The notes beneath the pieces are model-generated. The model was not told the origin of the DNA, made no database searches, and saw only the letters and a list, made by a program, of their open reading frames with translations. The translations under genes and the position numbers were made by a program. This document shows positions 54,049-63,526 of a DNA stretch of 64,000 nt, in pieces. Every line of letters starts with the position of its first letter. The stretch's first letter is position 1. This DNA comes from Veillonella sp. 3310 (lineage in GTDB: Bacteria > Bacillota > Negativicutes > Veillonellales > Veillonellaceae), in assembly GCF_003999875.1 (NCBI RefSeq), contig NZ_RQVJ01000002.1:186001-250000 (forward strand), read 5' to 3'.

Positions 54049-54856
54049 CCAATCCATAGATACCTTAGTGTTGATTACGAACCGACAGTTGTTGAAAGAT
54101 GACGTGAGTCTAGCCACATATGGTACAGCACTGTCTAAGGGAGTAGAAAGATTACAAAAGTATGGTAAACATTTTATTTATAATATTGGAAAAAATAGTT
54201 TGCCATGTGATATGCATAAAGCATATGAATCTACAGTAGCAGCAAATCTCGATAGCAATAGATTGTTTAAGCGAGGAGTAGATAGTGTTGAAATGGACAG
54301 ATGGATGAGAAATCACCACAATCTGTACACATTATGCCGTGACACAGACCTACCCTTTGAAGAGTATCTCCAACTCTGCGATGTTATAGGCAGTACCATA
54401 GTATACCATGGAAAAGTCATTACTAATCGAGTGCAATTAGAGATTATCTTAAATAGACAACCACGAATCCATATGCCTACCAATCTAATACGACATTGGC
54501 AATTCGAACAAGAAGAGCTGTGGAACACATTCCAAAGCTATTGGAATAGTATCACAGTATGGAGTACCGTCCACAACGAAGACGATATCGAGTTGTTAGC
54601 ATCTCTAGGAATCCCGAATTTGGAGTGCGTCTTAATTAGCCCTATCTTTCCTACACCATGCAAAGAAGGACATCCTGGGATTGGTGTTAGCAGAGGGGAA
54701 GTATTATTACAACAAATGCAGAATCATTACCCATATGTCCAAGGCATTGCTTTGGGTGGCATTCACGAATACAATTATCAAAAGTGTTTGCAACATTCTT
54801 TCACTGGCGTAGCTATTATGTCTGATTTCATGAAGCAAGTGCATAACCATATATAG
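54035..54856 (+). CDS. Divergent ThiE/TenI family protein
   Basis: 273 residues, longer than ThiE (~210). The family barrel is recognisable: LVLITNRQLL at the start, TVHNEDDIELLASLG (~179-193), SPIFPTPCKEGHPGIG (~205-220) and IALGGIHEYN then GVAIMSDFM at the end. Residues typical of ThiE substrate binding (a QLREK motif near the start and NDR in strand 4) are absent or altered. The pattern CKxG and VAIMSDF resembles TenI thiazole tautomerase as well. Function between the two is undecided. The start lies in the thiH stop region; no ribosome site was seen. Confidence 0.7.
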   Translation: MKKNNQSIDTLVLITNRQLLKDDVSLATYGTALSKGVERLQKYGKHFIYNIGKNSLPCDMHKAYESTVAANLDSNRLFKRGVDSVEMDRWMRNHHNLYTLCRDTDLPFEEYLQLCDVIGSTIVYHGKVITNRVQLEIILNRQPRIHMPTNLIRHWQFEQEELWNTFQSYWNSITVWSTVHNEDDIELLASLGIPNLECVLISPIFPTPCKEGHPGIGVSRGEVLLQQMQNHYPYVQGIALGGIHEYNYQKCLQHSFTGVAIMSDFMKQVHNHI

Positions 54857-54862
54857 ATATAA

Positions 54863-55073
54863 GAACGCCATACACTTCGGAGCAAATCTCAGTGGAACGT
54901 AAATTTGTGGAGAAGTGTATGGCGTTCGCTCCTTACGTTCTAGGCACAAAAGCGGGAAAAGAACGCCATATACAGCGGAGCACTCTCAGTGGAACGTAAA
55001 TTTGTGGAGAAGTGTATGGCGTTCGCTCCCTAAGTTCTGGGCACGAAAGCGGAGAAAGAACGCCATATACAGC
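54863..55073. repeat. 98-bp tandem palindromic repeat
   Basis: Two units and a truncated third. Unit 1 left arm GAACGCCATACACTTC (54863-54878) pairs perfectly with GAAGTGTATGGCGTTC (54912-54927) around a loop with GCAAATCTCAGTGGAACG and AAATTTGTGG. Unit 2 (54961-55024) has the same right arm and loop but a left arm with some changes; unit 3 begins GAACGCCATATACAGC at 55058. The CAAA-CAGTGG-TTTG loop pattern also occurs in type I copies of the larger family. Confidence 0.85.
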
Positions 55074-55135
55074 GAAGTTTGCAAAAGCGTCCTCAATCCT
55101 GTAAAATAGATAGGTAAAGATCATAAGGAGGAGCT

Positions 55136-56074
55136 ATGTTACTGTCAATTGTTGTTCCCGTGTATAATGAGGAAGATAATATTCAAAAATTTTATACTAC
55201 AGTCAAAGATGTATTGCACACTCTTGACTATGACCATGAAATTATTTTCGTCGATGATGGGTCCAGTGATGATAGTGCAGGCATGCTACGATATATTGGT
55301 AATCAAGATCCAAAAGTAAAGGTCTTGTTGTTGGCGCGAAACTTCGGTCATCAATTAGCCTTAACATGTGGATTAGATTACGCCCAAGGTGATGCGGTCA
55401 TTACGATGGATGGAGATATGCAACATCCACCAGAGTTGATTCCAGAACTAGTCAAACATTGGGAAGCAGGTGCAGATGTAGTACGCACCATTCGCGATTC
55501 CACAGAAGATGCTAGTTGGGCAAAAGCTTTCACATCGAAATACTATTACAAAGTGCTTAACAAATTAGCTAATGTTCCTATTGTGGAAGGTGGTTCCGAT
55601 TTCCGATTGATGAATCGTAAGTCTCTAGAAACTTTGAAATCCTTCCGAGAACATGGCAGATTTTTACGGGGTATCGTAGGCGACTTAGGGTTCGTGCAAC
55701 ATGAATTTCACTTCGTAGCGCCCCCACGTTTTGCAGGTACTTCCAAATTTAGCGTAAAGAAAATGATGCGCTTTGCCTTAGATGGGATTACAGCATTTTC
55801 TCGAGTGCCTTTGCGCTTAGCCTTATATATCGGTTTGCTATGCGGACTGCTCAGCCTGATTATGATCGGACATATATTGTTCGTTCACTTCTTCTCTGAT
55901 AATGTAATCAGTGGTTGGTCTACCTTAGGGGTGGCTATCTTCTTCTTAGGTGGAGTGCAACTGGTAGGCATTGGTATCATTGGAGAATATGTGGGACGAA
56001 TTTTTGAAGAAGTCAAACAACGACCGTTATATTGGGTGAAAGACACCATAAACTGTCATATAGAAGACAAATAA
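55136..56074 (+). CDS. Family 2 glycosyltransferase (DPM1/GtrB-like)
   Basis: 312 residues. GT2 motifs VPVYNEEDNI (residue 8), DDGSSDDS (~40) and the metal-binding DGDMQHPPELIPE (~92). Two membrane helices at the C-terminus (YIGLLCGLLSLIMIGHILF and VAIFFLGGVQLVGIGIIGEYVGR in part) indicate a bactoprenol-phosphate glycosyltransferase. The sugar is unknown. Strong AAGGAGGAG site. Confidence 0.9.
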   Translation: MLLSIVVPVYNEEDNIQKFYTTVKDVLHTLDYDHEIIFVDDGSSDDSAGMLRYIGNQDPKVKVLLLARNFGHQLALTCGLDYAQGDAVITMDGDMQHPPELIPELVKHWEAGADVVRTIRDSTEDASWAKAFTSKYYYKVLNKLANVPIVEGGSDFRLMNRKSLETLKSFREHGRFLRGIVGDLGFVQHEFHFVAPPRFAGTSKFSVKKMMRFALDGITAFSRVPLRLALYIGLLCGLLSLIMIGHILFVHFFSDNVISGWSTLGVAIFFLGGVQLVGIGIIGEYVGRIFEEVKQRPLYWVKDTINCHIEDK

Positions 56075-56096
56075 TCGTATATAAGAGAGGAGTCCT

Positions 56097-56951
56097 ATGA
56101 CGAGTAAAAAGAAACAATACCTGGCAGTCGCTCTATTAGTAGGCTTTTTAGGTACTAGTGTACAAGGAGCTTATCAATATGGTGATGCAGGCAATGAAAT
56201 TCTTGGTATTCAAAAGAAACTCATCGCTGCTGGTTATAAAGCTAGAGAAACTAGCGAATATGATGCAAACACAAAGTGGGCTGTTAGATTATTCCAAAAA
56301 GATAATGGATTAACGGTAGACGGTATATTAGGGGCAGTGACCTATAAAAAATTGATGGGTAAACCATTGCCAGCTAAGACTAATACAGTATCTAAGAAGA
56401 AAGAAATTTCAGAAAAAGATGCAGTTCTATTATCTCATATCGACTCAGGTAGACACTCAGAATCTACAGCTATTACATCTGAGGTGAAGCATAAAAAAGG
56501 CAAAGCCTCTGCTCCACAAGGGCTGACTTTCAAAAAGAAAGGCAAAACATACAAAGGATTCGAGGTTGGACATCAACCTGTATCTGGCAATGTGAAAGAG
56601 ATTTTGACCTATGCCAATACGTTTACAGGAGTGCCTTATAAATTTGGTGGCACAACACCAGCAGGCTTTGATTGCTCTGGATACATTCGCTATGTATTCC
56701 AAAAGATTGGTTACGATTTACCACGTCAAGCTGATGAACAGTATACAGTGGGTAAAAAAGTGGAGAAAAGCAATTTACAACCGGGTGATTTAGTGTTCTT
56801 TGAAACCTATGAACCAGGGATTTCCCATTCTGGTATTTACATCGGAGATGGACAATTCATCAGTGCCACATCTAGTAGTGGAGTAGCCGTAGCAGATATT
56901 GACGATAGCTACTGGGGACCACGCTATGTAGGGGCAAAACGCGTACTATAA
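56097..56951 (+). CDS. NlpC/P60 cell-wall endopeptidase with peptidoglycan-binding domain
   Basis: 284 residues. Signal peptide (YLAVALLVGFLGTSVQG), a PG_binding_1 domain (~22-88, YGDAGNEILGIQKKLIAAGY), a basic linker, then the NlpC/P60 domain. The catalytic Cys is in FDCSGYIRYVF (~residue 198), the His in SHSGIYIGDGQFI (~247), and NLQPGDLVFF is the conserved middle. Cleaves D-gamma-glutamyl-meso-diaminopimelate bonds. Confidence 0.93.
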   Translation: MTSKKKQYLAVALLVGFLGTSVQGAYQYGDAGNEILGIQKKLIAAGYKARETSEYDANTKWAVRLFQKDNGLTVDGILGAVTYKKLMGKPLPAKTNTVSKKKEISEKDAVLLSHIDSGRHSESTAITSEVKHKKGKASAPQGLTFKKKGKTYKGFEVGHQPVSGNVKEILTYANTFTGVPYKFGGTTPAGFDCSGYIRYVFQKIGYDLPRQADEQYTVGKKVEKSNLQPGDLVFFETYEPGISHSGIYIGDGQFISATSSSGVAVADIDDSYWGPRYVGAKRVL

Positions 56952-56956
56952 CACAC

Positions 56957-56988
56957 AAGCTGTAATGATGATGTCATTACAGCTTTTG
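56957..56988 (+). terminator. Terminator after the NlpC/P60 gene
   Basis: AAGCTGTAATG and CATTACAGCTT form a perfect 11-bp stem with a 7-base loop; followed by TTGCC, so the T-run is short. Confidence 0.7.
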
Positions 56989-57026
56989 CCATATATGCGA
57001 TAAGTTGAAACATAAAGGAGTTAACT

Positions 57027-57737
57027 ATGACGCACGCAGGCATTCATATACAAGATGTACAATTTTCCTATGGATCGCAGACGGTGATCCATAATATGAC
57101 AATTACCATTCCCAAAGGCGAGTTTGTGCTGGTAGTGGGACCTAATGGATCTGGGAAAACCACGTGGCTTCGTATGGTAGCAGGACTATTAGAACCGACA
57201 GCAGGACATCTTTGTTTAGATGGTATTAGTCCAAAAGAGGCGCAAATGAAAGGGCTCATTCATTTAGTGCCACAAATTTATAACAAGAATGCAGCCCAAT
57301 TTCCAGCTACCGTAGAAGAGGTAGTGGGACTAGCTTTATTTCATGTGCCGAAACAAGATAAAAAAAATCGCATCTTAGAGGCTTTGGAATTAGTAGGAAT
57401 GCAAGACTTTTTAAAGCGCCGTATTGGTGAGCTCAGCGGTGGTCAACAACAACGTGTAATGTTAGCTCAAGCCTTAGCGCGCAAACCAAACTATATCTTA
57501 TTGGATGAGCCTACAAGTGGTATCGATTACGAAACCAGTAAAAAAATTTATGAAGTGTTGCGCGCTCTAAAGCAAGAAAATATTACGGTCATCATGGTCA
57601 CTCATGATGTGACGGAAGCTATGGAAGTGGCAGATACAATTTTATGTGTGGATGGACATGCTTGTTACTATGGACCTTGCAAAGGATTTATGGAAAGTCA
57701 TCAAGGATCTCGTTTGGCATGGCATATAGGAGGTTAA
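57027..57737 (+). CDS. Metal ABC transporter ATPase (ZnuC-like)
   Basis: 236 residues. Walker A GPNGSGKTT (~residue 38), signature LSGGQQQRVMLAQAL (~140) and Walker B ILLDEPTSGID. The Zn/Mn class is inferred from the downstream permease. No binding-protein gene adjoins the pair; the metal is unknown. Confidence 0.88.
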   Translation: MTHAGIHIQDVQFSYGSQTVIHNMTITIPKGEFVLVVGPNGSGKTTWLRMVAGLLEPTAGHLCLDGISPKEAQMKGLIHLVPQIYNKNAAQFPATVEEVVGLALFHVPKQDKKNRILEALELVGMQDFLKRRIGELSGGQQQRVMLAQALARKPNYILLDEPTSGIDYETSKKIYEVLRALKQENITVIMVTHDVTEAMEVADTILCVDGHACYYGPCKGFMESHQGSRLAWHIGG

Positions 57738-57738
57738 G

Positions 57739-58542
57739 ATGGATATTTTATCCTATACATTTATGCAACGTGCCTTTTTAGCAGGCCTTATCGTGGCGCT
57801 CATGTGTCCCTTAATCGGTATGTTCATCGTTATCAAACGACAATCCATGCTCGGTGATGGATTAGGGCATATTGCCTTCGCTGGTGTGACGGGAGCATCC
57901 TTACTGAAAGTATACCCTCCATTAGGTGCTGTTATATTGACCGTACTGTCTGCGATGGGCATAGAACTAGTGCGTCGTTATCAAAAACAATATGCAGATA
58001 TGATTATGGCACTATTCTTTTATGCAGGCTTAGCTTTGGCCATTGTATTTTCCACGATGGTAAAAATGCCTAGTACAGGATTGTTGAATTTTTTATTTGG
58101 TAGTATCTTGACGGTCACTATGACAGATATCTATGGCATTGGTGTTGTGGCAATAGTTGTGGGAATCATCATGAAATTCGTGTATCACTCCTTGATGCTC
58201 ACATCCTTTGATGAGGAAATCGCTCGTACCGTAGGTATCAATGTGAATCGTGTGAACATGATCTTCGCCATCTTAACAGCTCTTGTAGTTGTGATGGGGA
58301 TGACCGTAGTAGGAATTTTATTAATTAGTGCGCTTATGATTGTGCCTGTTGCATCCGCTCATTTATGGAAACGAGGCTTTAAAGAAACTTGGGGCATCGC
58401 TACTGTATATTCAGTTCTATCCGTTGTTGGTGGACTATGTAGCGCCTTTTGGTTAGACTTTGCACCAGGGGGGACGATTGTACTCACAGCTATTGGACTT
58501 TATGTGATTACATTTTTTGTAAATTTGGTGAAATGTAGATAG
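57739..58542 (+). CDS. Metal ABC transporter permease (ZnuB-like)
   Basis: 267 residues with about eight membrane helices. Family features: FIVIKRQSMLGDGLGHIAFAG (~residue 30-50), LFGSILTVT, and GMTVVGILLISALMIVPVASA (~190-215). Starts at the base after the ATPase stop plus one. Promotes zinc or manganese uptake. Confidence 0.88.
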   Translation: MDILSYTFMQRAFLAGLIVALMCPLIGMFIVIKRQSMLGDGLGHIAFAGVTGASLLKVYPPLGAVILTVLSAMGIELVRRYQKQYADMIMALFFYAGLALAIVFSTMVKMPSTGLLNFLFGSILTVTMTDIYGIGVVAIVVGIIMKFVYHSLMLTSFDEEIARTVGINVNRVNMIFAILTALVVVMGMTVVGILLISALMIVPVASAHLWKRGFKETWGIATVYSVLSVVGGLCSAFWLDFAPGGTIVLTAIGLYVITFFVNLVKCR

Positions 58543-58564
58543 TAATACAATATAACATCAGTAT

Positions 58565-58638
58565 TGAAAGTATCGTCATCATATATACGTCAATGACCAT
58601 ACCTAAATGCATACTTTCATCAAAATCTGTGGTATAAT
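58565..58638 (+). promoter_or_regulatory. alaS upstream region with inverted repeat and -10
   Basis: TGAAAGTAT (58565-58573) and ATACTTTCA (58611-58619) form a 9-bp inverted repeat, and TATAAT (58633-58638) is a perfect -10 without a convincing -35. The repeat may be an operator or an upstream stem; there is not enough space for a T-box. Confidence 0.4.
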
Positions 58639-58669
58639 AAAGGCAATAGACAATTTTAGGAGGGAAACC

Positions 58670-61279
58670 ATGACAGGAAATGAATTACGCCAAGCGTATT
58701 TGAATTTTTTTGAAAGTAAAGGACATTTAAAGCAAGAGAGTTATTCTCTTGTTCCAGATAACGACCCATCTTTATTATTAATCGGTGCTGGTATGGCGCC
58801 TTTGAAGCCATTTTTTACAGGTAAATTAGTACCACCTTGCACACGAATTACGACAAGCCAAAAGTCAATTCGTACAGGGGATATTGAAAACGTAGGACGT
58901 ACAGCACGTCACCATACATTCTTTGAAATGTTGGGTAACTTCTCTTTTGGCGATTATTTCAAAAAAGAAGCCATCCATTGGGCATGGGAATTCTTAACAG
59001 AAGTCATCAAATTAGACAAAGAAAAATTATATGTCACTGTATATCCGGATGATCAAGAAGCGTATGATACTTGGCATAATGAAATCGGCTTACCAGAAGA
59101 CCATATCAGCCGTTTGGAAGATAATTTCTGGGAAATTGGCGAAGGTCCATGTGGTCCAGATAGCGAGATTTTCTTTGACTTAGGGCTAGAACGTGGTTGT
59201 GACGATCCAAACTGTGCACCAGGTTGTGATTGCGATCGTTTCCTTGAAATTTGGAACCTTGTGTTCACACAATTCAATCGCACTGCAGAAGGTACATACG
59301 AACCATTGGCTAAGAAAAATATCGATACTGGCGCTGGTTTAGAACGTTTGGCATCTGTATTGCAAAACAAAGAAAGCAACTTTGAAACAGATTTGATTTT
59401 CCCAATCATCGAAGCTACAGCAAAAAAAGCAGGTGTTACGTATCATACAGATGCGAATACAGATATTTCTTTGAAAGTTATTGCCGACCATATTCGCGCC
59501 ATCGTAGCATTGATTGCAGATGGTGTATTACCATCTAATGAAGGTCGTGGATATGTACTGCGTCGTATTTTACGCCGTGCCGTTCGCCATGGTCGTCTAT
59601 TAGGCATTCAAGGACCATTCTTAGTACCATTAGTAGATATTGTAGTAGATATCTTGGGTGGTGCTATTACGAATATTGTGGAAAAACAAGATTTCGTCAA
59701 ACGAGTTGTGGCGAACGAAGAAGATCGCTTTAACCAAACACTGGCATCTGGCCTTGATATGTTAAGCCAATTGTTGGATACATTAAAAGCTGACGGTGCT
59801 ACTACAGTACCTGGTCAAGATGTATTCAAGTTATATGACACCTATGGATTCCCTTGGGAATTGACAGAAGAAATTGCTCACGAAGCCGGGTTCACTATCG
59901 ACCAAGCTGGTTTTGAAGCTGCCATGAATGAACAACGTACTCGTGCTCGTGAAGCTCGTGAAGACGTAGATGCAAAAGTGGCGACTCCAGACATTACGCA
60001 TTTATCCAACGAACATATTTCTGATGATGAATGCGCAACAGCATCCACTGTATTGTTAATCGGTGAAGGGGCGAAAGCTATCGACCGTGCGGAAGATGGT
60101 CAAGACGTAACGATTATTGTAAAAACGACTCCATTCCACGCAGAAGGAGGCGGACAATTAGGGGATACTGGTTTTATCGTTGGCCCATTGGGTAAAGTAG
60201 AAGTACATACAGCGAAAAAATTACCAGAAGGCACTACCTACCATGTAGGTACAGTGGTAGAAGGCAGCATCTCTGTGAATGACGAAGTCACTTTTGAAGT
60301 AGATGTAGAACGTCGTCAACATATGGCTCGTAACCACACAGCAACGCATTTATTGCATGCTGCCTTGCGTTCCGTATTGGGTACCCATGTCAACCAAGCT
60401 GGCTCTTTGGTAACACCAGACTACTTACGTTTTGACTTTACACACTTCTCTCCTGTGACCGCAGAAGAATTACAAACGATTACAAATATGGTGAATGAAC
60501 AAATTCTTCGTGCCTCCACATTGGAAGTAGAAACTATGTCCATCGACGCAGCGAAAGCAAAAGGTGCTATGGCATTGTTCGGCGAAAAATATGGTTCTGA
60601 AGTACGTGTCGTATCTGTGCCAGAATTCTCCATCGAATTGTGTGGCGGCTCTCACGTAGAAAATACAGGATTTATCGGTCAATTCCGTATCACTTCTGAA
60701 GGTGGTATTGGCTCTGGCGTACGCCGTATCGAAGCGGTGACAGGTAAAGCAGCTTTAGCTTTAGCACAACAAGAAGAACATACGTTAAAATCTGTAGCAT
60801 CTCTTGTAAAAGCAAAACCACAAGAAGTGGTAGGCAAAGTACAACAAGTACTTGACCATGCAAAAGCTGTAGAACGTGAGCTAGATCAAGTGAAAAAAGA
60901 ATTGAATAGCGGTAACCTTGATGGTGTCTTAGCTGGTCAATTTGCAGTAGGTGATGTAACAGCTGTGGTAGCGTCTGTTCCAGTATCCGACATGGGTGAA
61001 TTGCGCGATATGGCAGATATGGTTCGTGATAAAATCGGCTCCGGCGTTGTTCTTTTGGGAGCAGCTGGTGGCGATAAAGTGAACTTCGTCTGCATGGCTA
61101 CGAAAGACGTAGTAGGCAAAGGTATCCATTGCGGTAACATCGTAAAAGCAGCAGCTCAAGCAGCTGGTGGCAATGGCGGTGGTCGTCCAGATATGGCACA
61201 AGCTGGTGGTAAAGATCCAGCAGCGATGGACCAAGCCTTAGCAGCAGGTAAAGAAGCCATCCAATCCATGGTTGGATAA
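58670..61279 (+). CDS. alaS: Alanyl-tRNA synthetase
   Basis: 869 residues. Class II core from [14 protein letters not shown]; motif 2 region [20 protein letters not shown]; editing domain with [12 protein letters not shown] (~560) and CGGSHV (~660) that removes misacylated Ser/Gly; C-Ala/DHHA1 domain with [12 protein letters not shown] (~800) near the end. The ATG at 58670 has TAGGAGGG upstream. Confidence 0.97.
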   Translation: MTGNELRQAYLNFFESKGHLKQESYSLVPDNDPSLLLIGAGMAPLKPFFTGKLVPPCTRITTSQKSIRTGDIENVGRTARHHTFFEMLGNFSFGDYFKKEAIHWAWEFLTEVIKLDKEKLYVTVYPDDQEAYDTWHNEIGLPEDHISRLEDNFWEIGEGPCGPDSEIFFDLGLERGCDDPNCAPGCDCDRFLEIWNLVFTQFNRTAEGTYEPLAKKNIDTGAGLERLASVLQNKESNFETDLIFPIIEATAKKAGVTYHTDANTDISLKVIADHIRAIVALIADGVLPSNEGRGYVLRRILRRAVRHGRLLGIQGPFLVPLVDIVVDILGGAITNIVEKQDFVKRVVANEEDRFNQTLASGLDMLSQLLDTLKADGATTVPGQDVFKLYDTYGFPWELTEEIAHEAGFTIDQAGFEAAMNEQRTRAREAREDVDAKVATPDITHLSNEHISDDECATASTVLLIGEGAKAIDRAEDGQDVTIIVKTTPFHAEGGGQLGDTGFIVGPLGKVEVHTAKKLPEGTTYHVGTVVEGSISVNDEVTFEVDVERRQHMARNHTATHLLHAALRSVLGTHVNQAGSLVTPDYLRFDFTHFSPVTAEELQTITNMVNEQILRASTLEVETMSIDAAKAKGAMALFGEKYGSEVRVVSVPEFSIELCGGSHVENTGFIGQFRITSEGGIGSGVRRIEAVTGKAALALAQQEEHTLKSVASLVKAKPQEVVGKVQQVLDHAKAVERELDQVKKELNSGNLDGVLAGQFAVGDVTAVVASVPVSDMGELRDMADMVRDKIGSGVVLLGAAGGDKVNFVCMATKDVVGKGIHCGNIVKAAAQAAGGNGGGRPDMAQAGGKDPAAMDQALAAGKEAIQSMVG

Positions 61280-61331
61280 GCTTACTATAGATGAGACTTT
61301 CAGTAGAAAACTCATAATAAGGAGGGATTGT

Positions 61332-61592
61332 ATGAATCTTTCAGATAAAACAATGGTGATTAAACCGGTACAAACTACGCCGTTAACACCAGAAGAAGTA
61401 TTCCAACATGTGTTTCAAGCACTAGTGGAAAAAGGGTATAACCCAATTAGTCAAATCACAGGATATCTCATTTCGGGAGATCCAACGTATATTACAAGTT
61501 ATAACAATGCTCGGAAAGATATTCGTAGCATCGAACGTGATGAACTCATTGAAGAACTTGTAAAAGAGTATGTGAAAGCGAAACAATTATAA
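61332..61592 (+). CDS. ireB: IreB family regulatory protein (UPF0297)
   Basis: 86 residues. Known in Enterococcus as a substrate of the IreK kinase affecting cephalosporin resistance. [28 protein letters not shown] (in part; ~residue 30-58) is the conserved core. The ATG at 61332 follows AAGGAGGGATT. Stop overlaps the ruvX start (TAATG). Confidence 0.92.
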   Translation: MNLSDKTMVIKPVQTTPLTPEEVFQHVFQALVEKGYNPISQITGYLISGDPTYITSYNNARKDIRSIERDELIEELVKEYVKAKQL

Positions 61593-62002
61593 TGCGAATT
61601 ATGGCACTCGATGTGGGAAGTCGGACGATTGGCGTCGCATGCAGTGATGCGCTGTATATTACAGCGCAAGGTATCGAAACCATTCGCCGCACGTCTCACG
61701 AAAAAGACTTTCAGCGCATTGCGGAGTTAATCCGTGAATACGAGGTAGACACCATTGTTGTAGGAATGCCGAAAAATATGAATGGCACCAAAGGAGAACG
61801 GGCTGAAAAAACGGAAGCCTTTGTGGAAAAGATGAAAGAAGTCATCTCTACGCCAATTGTATTTTGGGATGAACGTCTATCTACAGTGATGGCAGAAAAA
61901 TCCCTCATCGCCGCTGATGTAAGTCGTAAAAAACGGAAAGAAGTCATTGATAAGATGGCAGCAGTTGTCATTTTACAAGGCTATTTAGATAGTCGTTCAT
62001 AA
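61592..62002 (+). CDS. ruvX: Putative pre-16S rRNA nuclease / Holliday junction resolvase YqgF (RuvX)
   Basis: 136 residues with the RNase H-like fold: [19 protein letters not shown] at the start, [13 protein letters not shown] (~residue 52), [11 protein letters not shown] (~91). It matures 16S rRNA 5' ends in E. coli. Sits in the alaS-ireB-ruvX block. Confidence 0.94.
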   Translation: MRIMALDVGSRTIGVACSDALYITAQGIETIRRTSHEKDFQRIAELIREYEVDTIVVGMPKNMNGTKGERAEKTEAFVEKMKEVISTPIVFWDERLSTVMAEKSLIAADVSRKKRKEVIDKMAAVVILQGYLDSRS

Positions 62003-62012
62003 GGAGGTTACC

Positions 62013-62285
62013 ATGATCGAACAAGGTTACGAAGGTGAAGTATCTGTGATTGTCATTGAAGACGAAAATGGAGAAGAAATGTACTATGAAGAAGAAATGC
62101 TGATTCAACATGATGGAAAAGCATTTGCTATTTTAGTATCTCTTCCTCCAGAAGAAGACACTGAACATGATGAACCAGAAGTGATTATTGCGCGCATTGA
62201 TGAAGAAGAAGGAGAACAAGTTTACGTGGCTCCAACTGATGAAGAATTCGATGCAGTCATTAAATTATACGAAGAAATGGACTAA
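62013..62285 (+). CDS. DUF1292 family protein
   Basis: 90 residues, very acidic. DENGEEMYYEEEMLIQHDGKAFAILVSL is the family core (in part). Homologues (YrzB) follow ruvX in Bacillus; function unknown. AAGGAGG ribosome site. Confidence 0.9.
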   Translation: MIEQGYEGEVSVIVIEDENGEEMYYEEEMLIQHDGKAFAILVSLPPEEDTEHDEPEVIIARIDEEEGEQVYVAPTDEEFDAVIKLYEEMD

Positions 62286-62293
62286 TCGCTAGT

Positions 62294-62352
62294 AAGGACT
62301 GTAACAGATTGTCGATAGGCAGTGTGGTTACAGTCCTTTTTCTGTATGGTAA
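62294..62352 (+). terminator. Terminator after the DUF1292 gene
   Basis: AAGGACTGTAAC and GTTACAGTCCTT form a perfect 12-bp stem around a 31-base loop, followed by TTTCTG. Confidence 0.75.
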
Positions 62353-62461
62353 GGTTTGTGTAAAGGAGTAGTGGAGACCTGAGGTTAATAGAACTTTCGC
62401 AGTGGTGCCATATAGTATAGGTGAGTGTAGTCCCTAGATTGATCTATGCTATATAGAAAAA

Positions 62462-62491
62462 TTGCTATATATACTCCTAAAATGGTATAAT
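62462..62491 (+). promoter_or_regulatory. Promoter of mltG
   Basis: TTGCTA (62462-62467), 18-base spacer, TATAAT (62486-62491), then 27 bases to the GTG. Confidence 0.6.
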
Positions 62492-62518
62492 ATAGTATTC
62501 ATTGAAAAGGAGATTGCT

Positions 62519-63526
62519 GTGAAACAATATGTAAAATACATCTACGGATGTGTAGCGATTCTGTTGGTCACCGTACTTGGTGTGCTAGCAGGTGTGTATT
62601 ATATTCCTTGGACAGGTGGTTCTAAGGAGGATGTAGAAACGGTTGTCATTAGTGAGAACCAAACGGGTGCGGAGATTGGCGATGTGCTCTATGAAAGAGG
62701 TCTCATCACGTCACCTGCGGTGTTCCGTGTAGCCTTGCGTTTGACGGGGACCATGGATAAATTACAACATGGGTATTACCAAATTCCTCATCACTCTAGC
62801 TTGAGTGAGATTGTTGGATTACTCCAACAAGGGCGATTACAAACGGTGAAGCTTACAATTCCTGAGGGGTTTACCATTGGTGAAATTGGAAAACGCATTG
62901 AAGAACAAGGTATCGATACGCAATATGCTTTCATGGAATACGGCAAGACCTATACGCCCTATGAGTACATGGTGGGTACAAAGCCTGTGACCTATCGTGT
63001 AGAAGGCTTCCTGTTCCCTAGCACTTATGAGATTCCTGTAGGGAGCAAAGCAGAAGATGTAATGGCCATCATGGCGGATGAAATGAATCGTCAATTAACG
63101 CCAAAAATGCGACAAGATATTGAAGCGCAAGGGATGACTATTTTTGAGTTCATCACATTAGCATCATTGGTAGAAAAAGAAGCCAAGTTCGATGAAGATC
63201 GTCCCATCATTGCGGCTGTATTCCGCCAACGTTTAAAAACGGGCATGCCTCTTGAATCTTGCGCTAGTATCCAATATATTCTAGGGTATCCAAAACCGCT
63301 CATTACGATTGAGGATACAAAACTAGAAAGCCCATACAATACATACCTTCATAAAGGATTGCCACCGGGGCCAATTGCAAACCCAGGCATCAAATCCATG
63401 GAGGCTGTTCTCTATGCGCCACCGACAGAGTATTTATTCTTTGTGGCTGACAAAGAGGGGCACCATCATTTCACAAAAACCTATGAAGAACATTTAAAAA
63501 TAGTGGATCAAATTTATGAAAATTAA
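62519..63526 (+). CDS. mltG: Endolytic transglycosylase MltG (YceG-like)
   Basis: 335 residues from GTG 62519, preceded by AAAAGGAG. One N-terminal membrane helix (IYGCVAILLVTVLGVLAGVYYI), a LysM-like region, then the YceG domain with the catalytic Glu in LASLVEKEAKFDED (~residue 220) and the PYNTYLHKGLPPGPIANPG block. Cleaves nascent glycan strands near the membrane and may set strand length. Confidence 0.94.
   Translation: MKQYVKYIYGCVAILLVTVLGVLAGVYYIPWTGGSKEDVETVVISENQTGAEIGDVLYERGLITSPAVFRVALRLTGTMDKLQHGYYQIPHHSSLSEIVGLLQQGRLQTVKLTIPEGFTIGEIGKRIEEQGIDTQYAFMEYGKTYTPYEYMVGTKPVTYRVEGFLFPSTYEIPVGSKAEDVMAIMADEMNRQLTPKMRQDIEAQGMTIFEFITLASLVEKEAKFDEDRPIIAAVFRQRLKTGMPLESCASIQYILGYPKPLITIEDTKLESPYNTYLHKGLPPGPIANPGIKSMEAVLYAPPTEYLFFVADKEGHHHFTKTYEEHLKIVDQIYEN

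Noticed and set aside
58543-58669. T-box leader for alaS
   Set aside because: Only about 30 bases lie between the -10 element and the ATG, and no T-box sequence is present.
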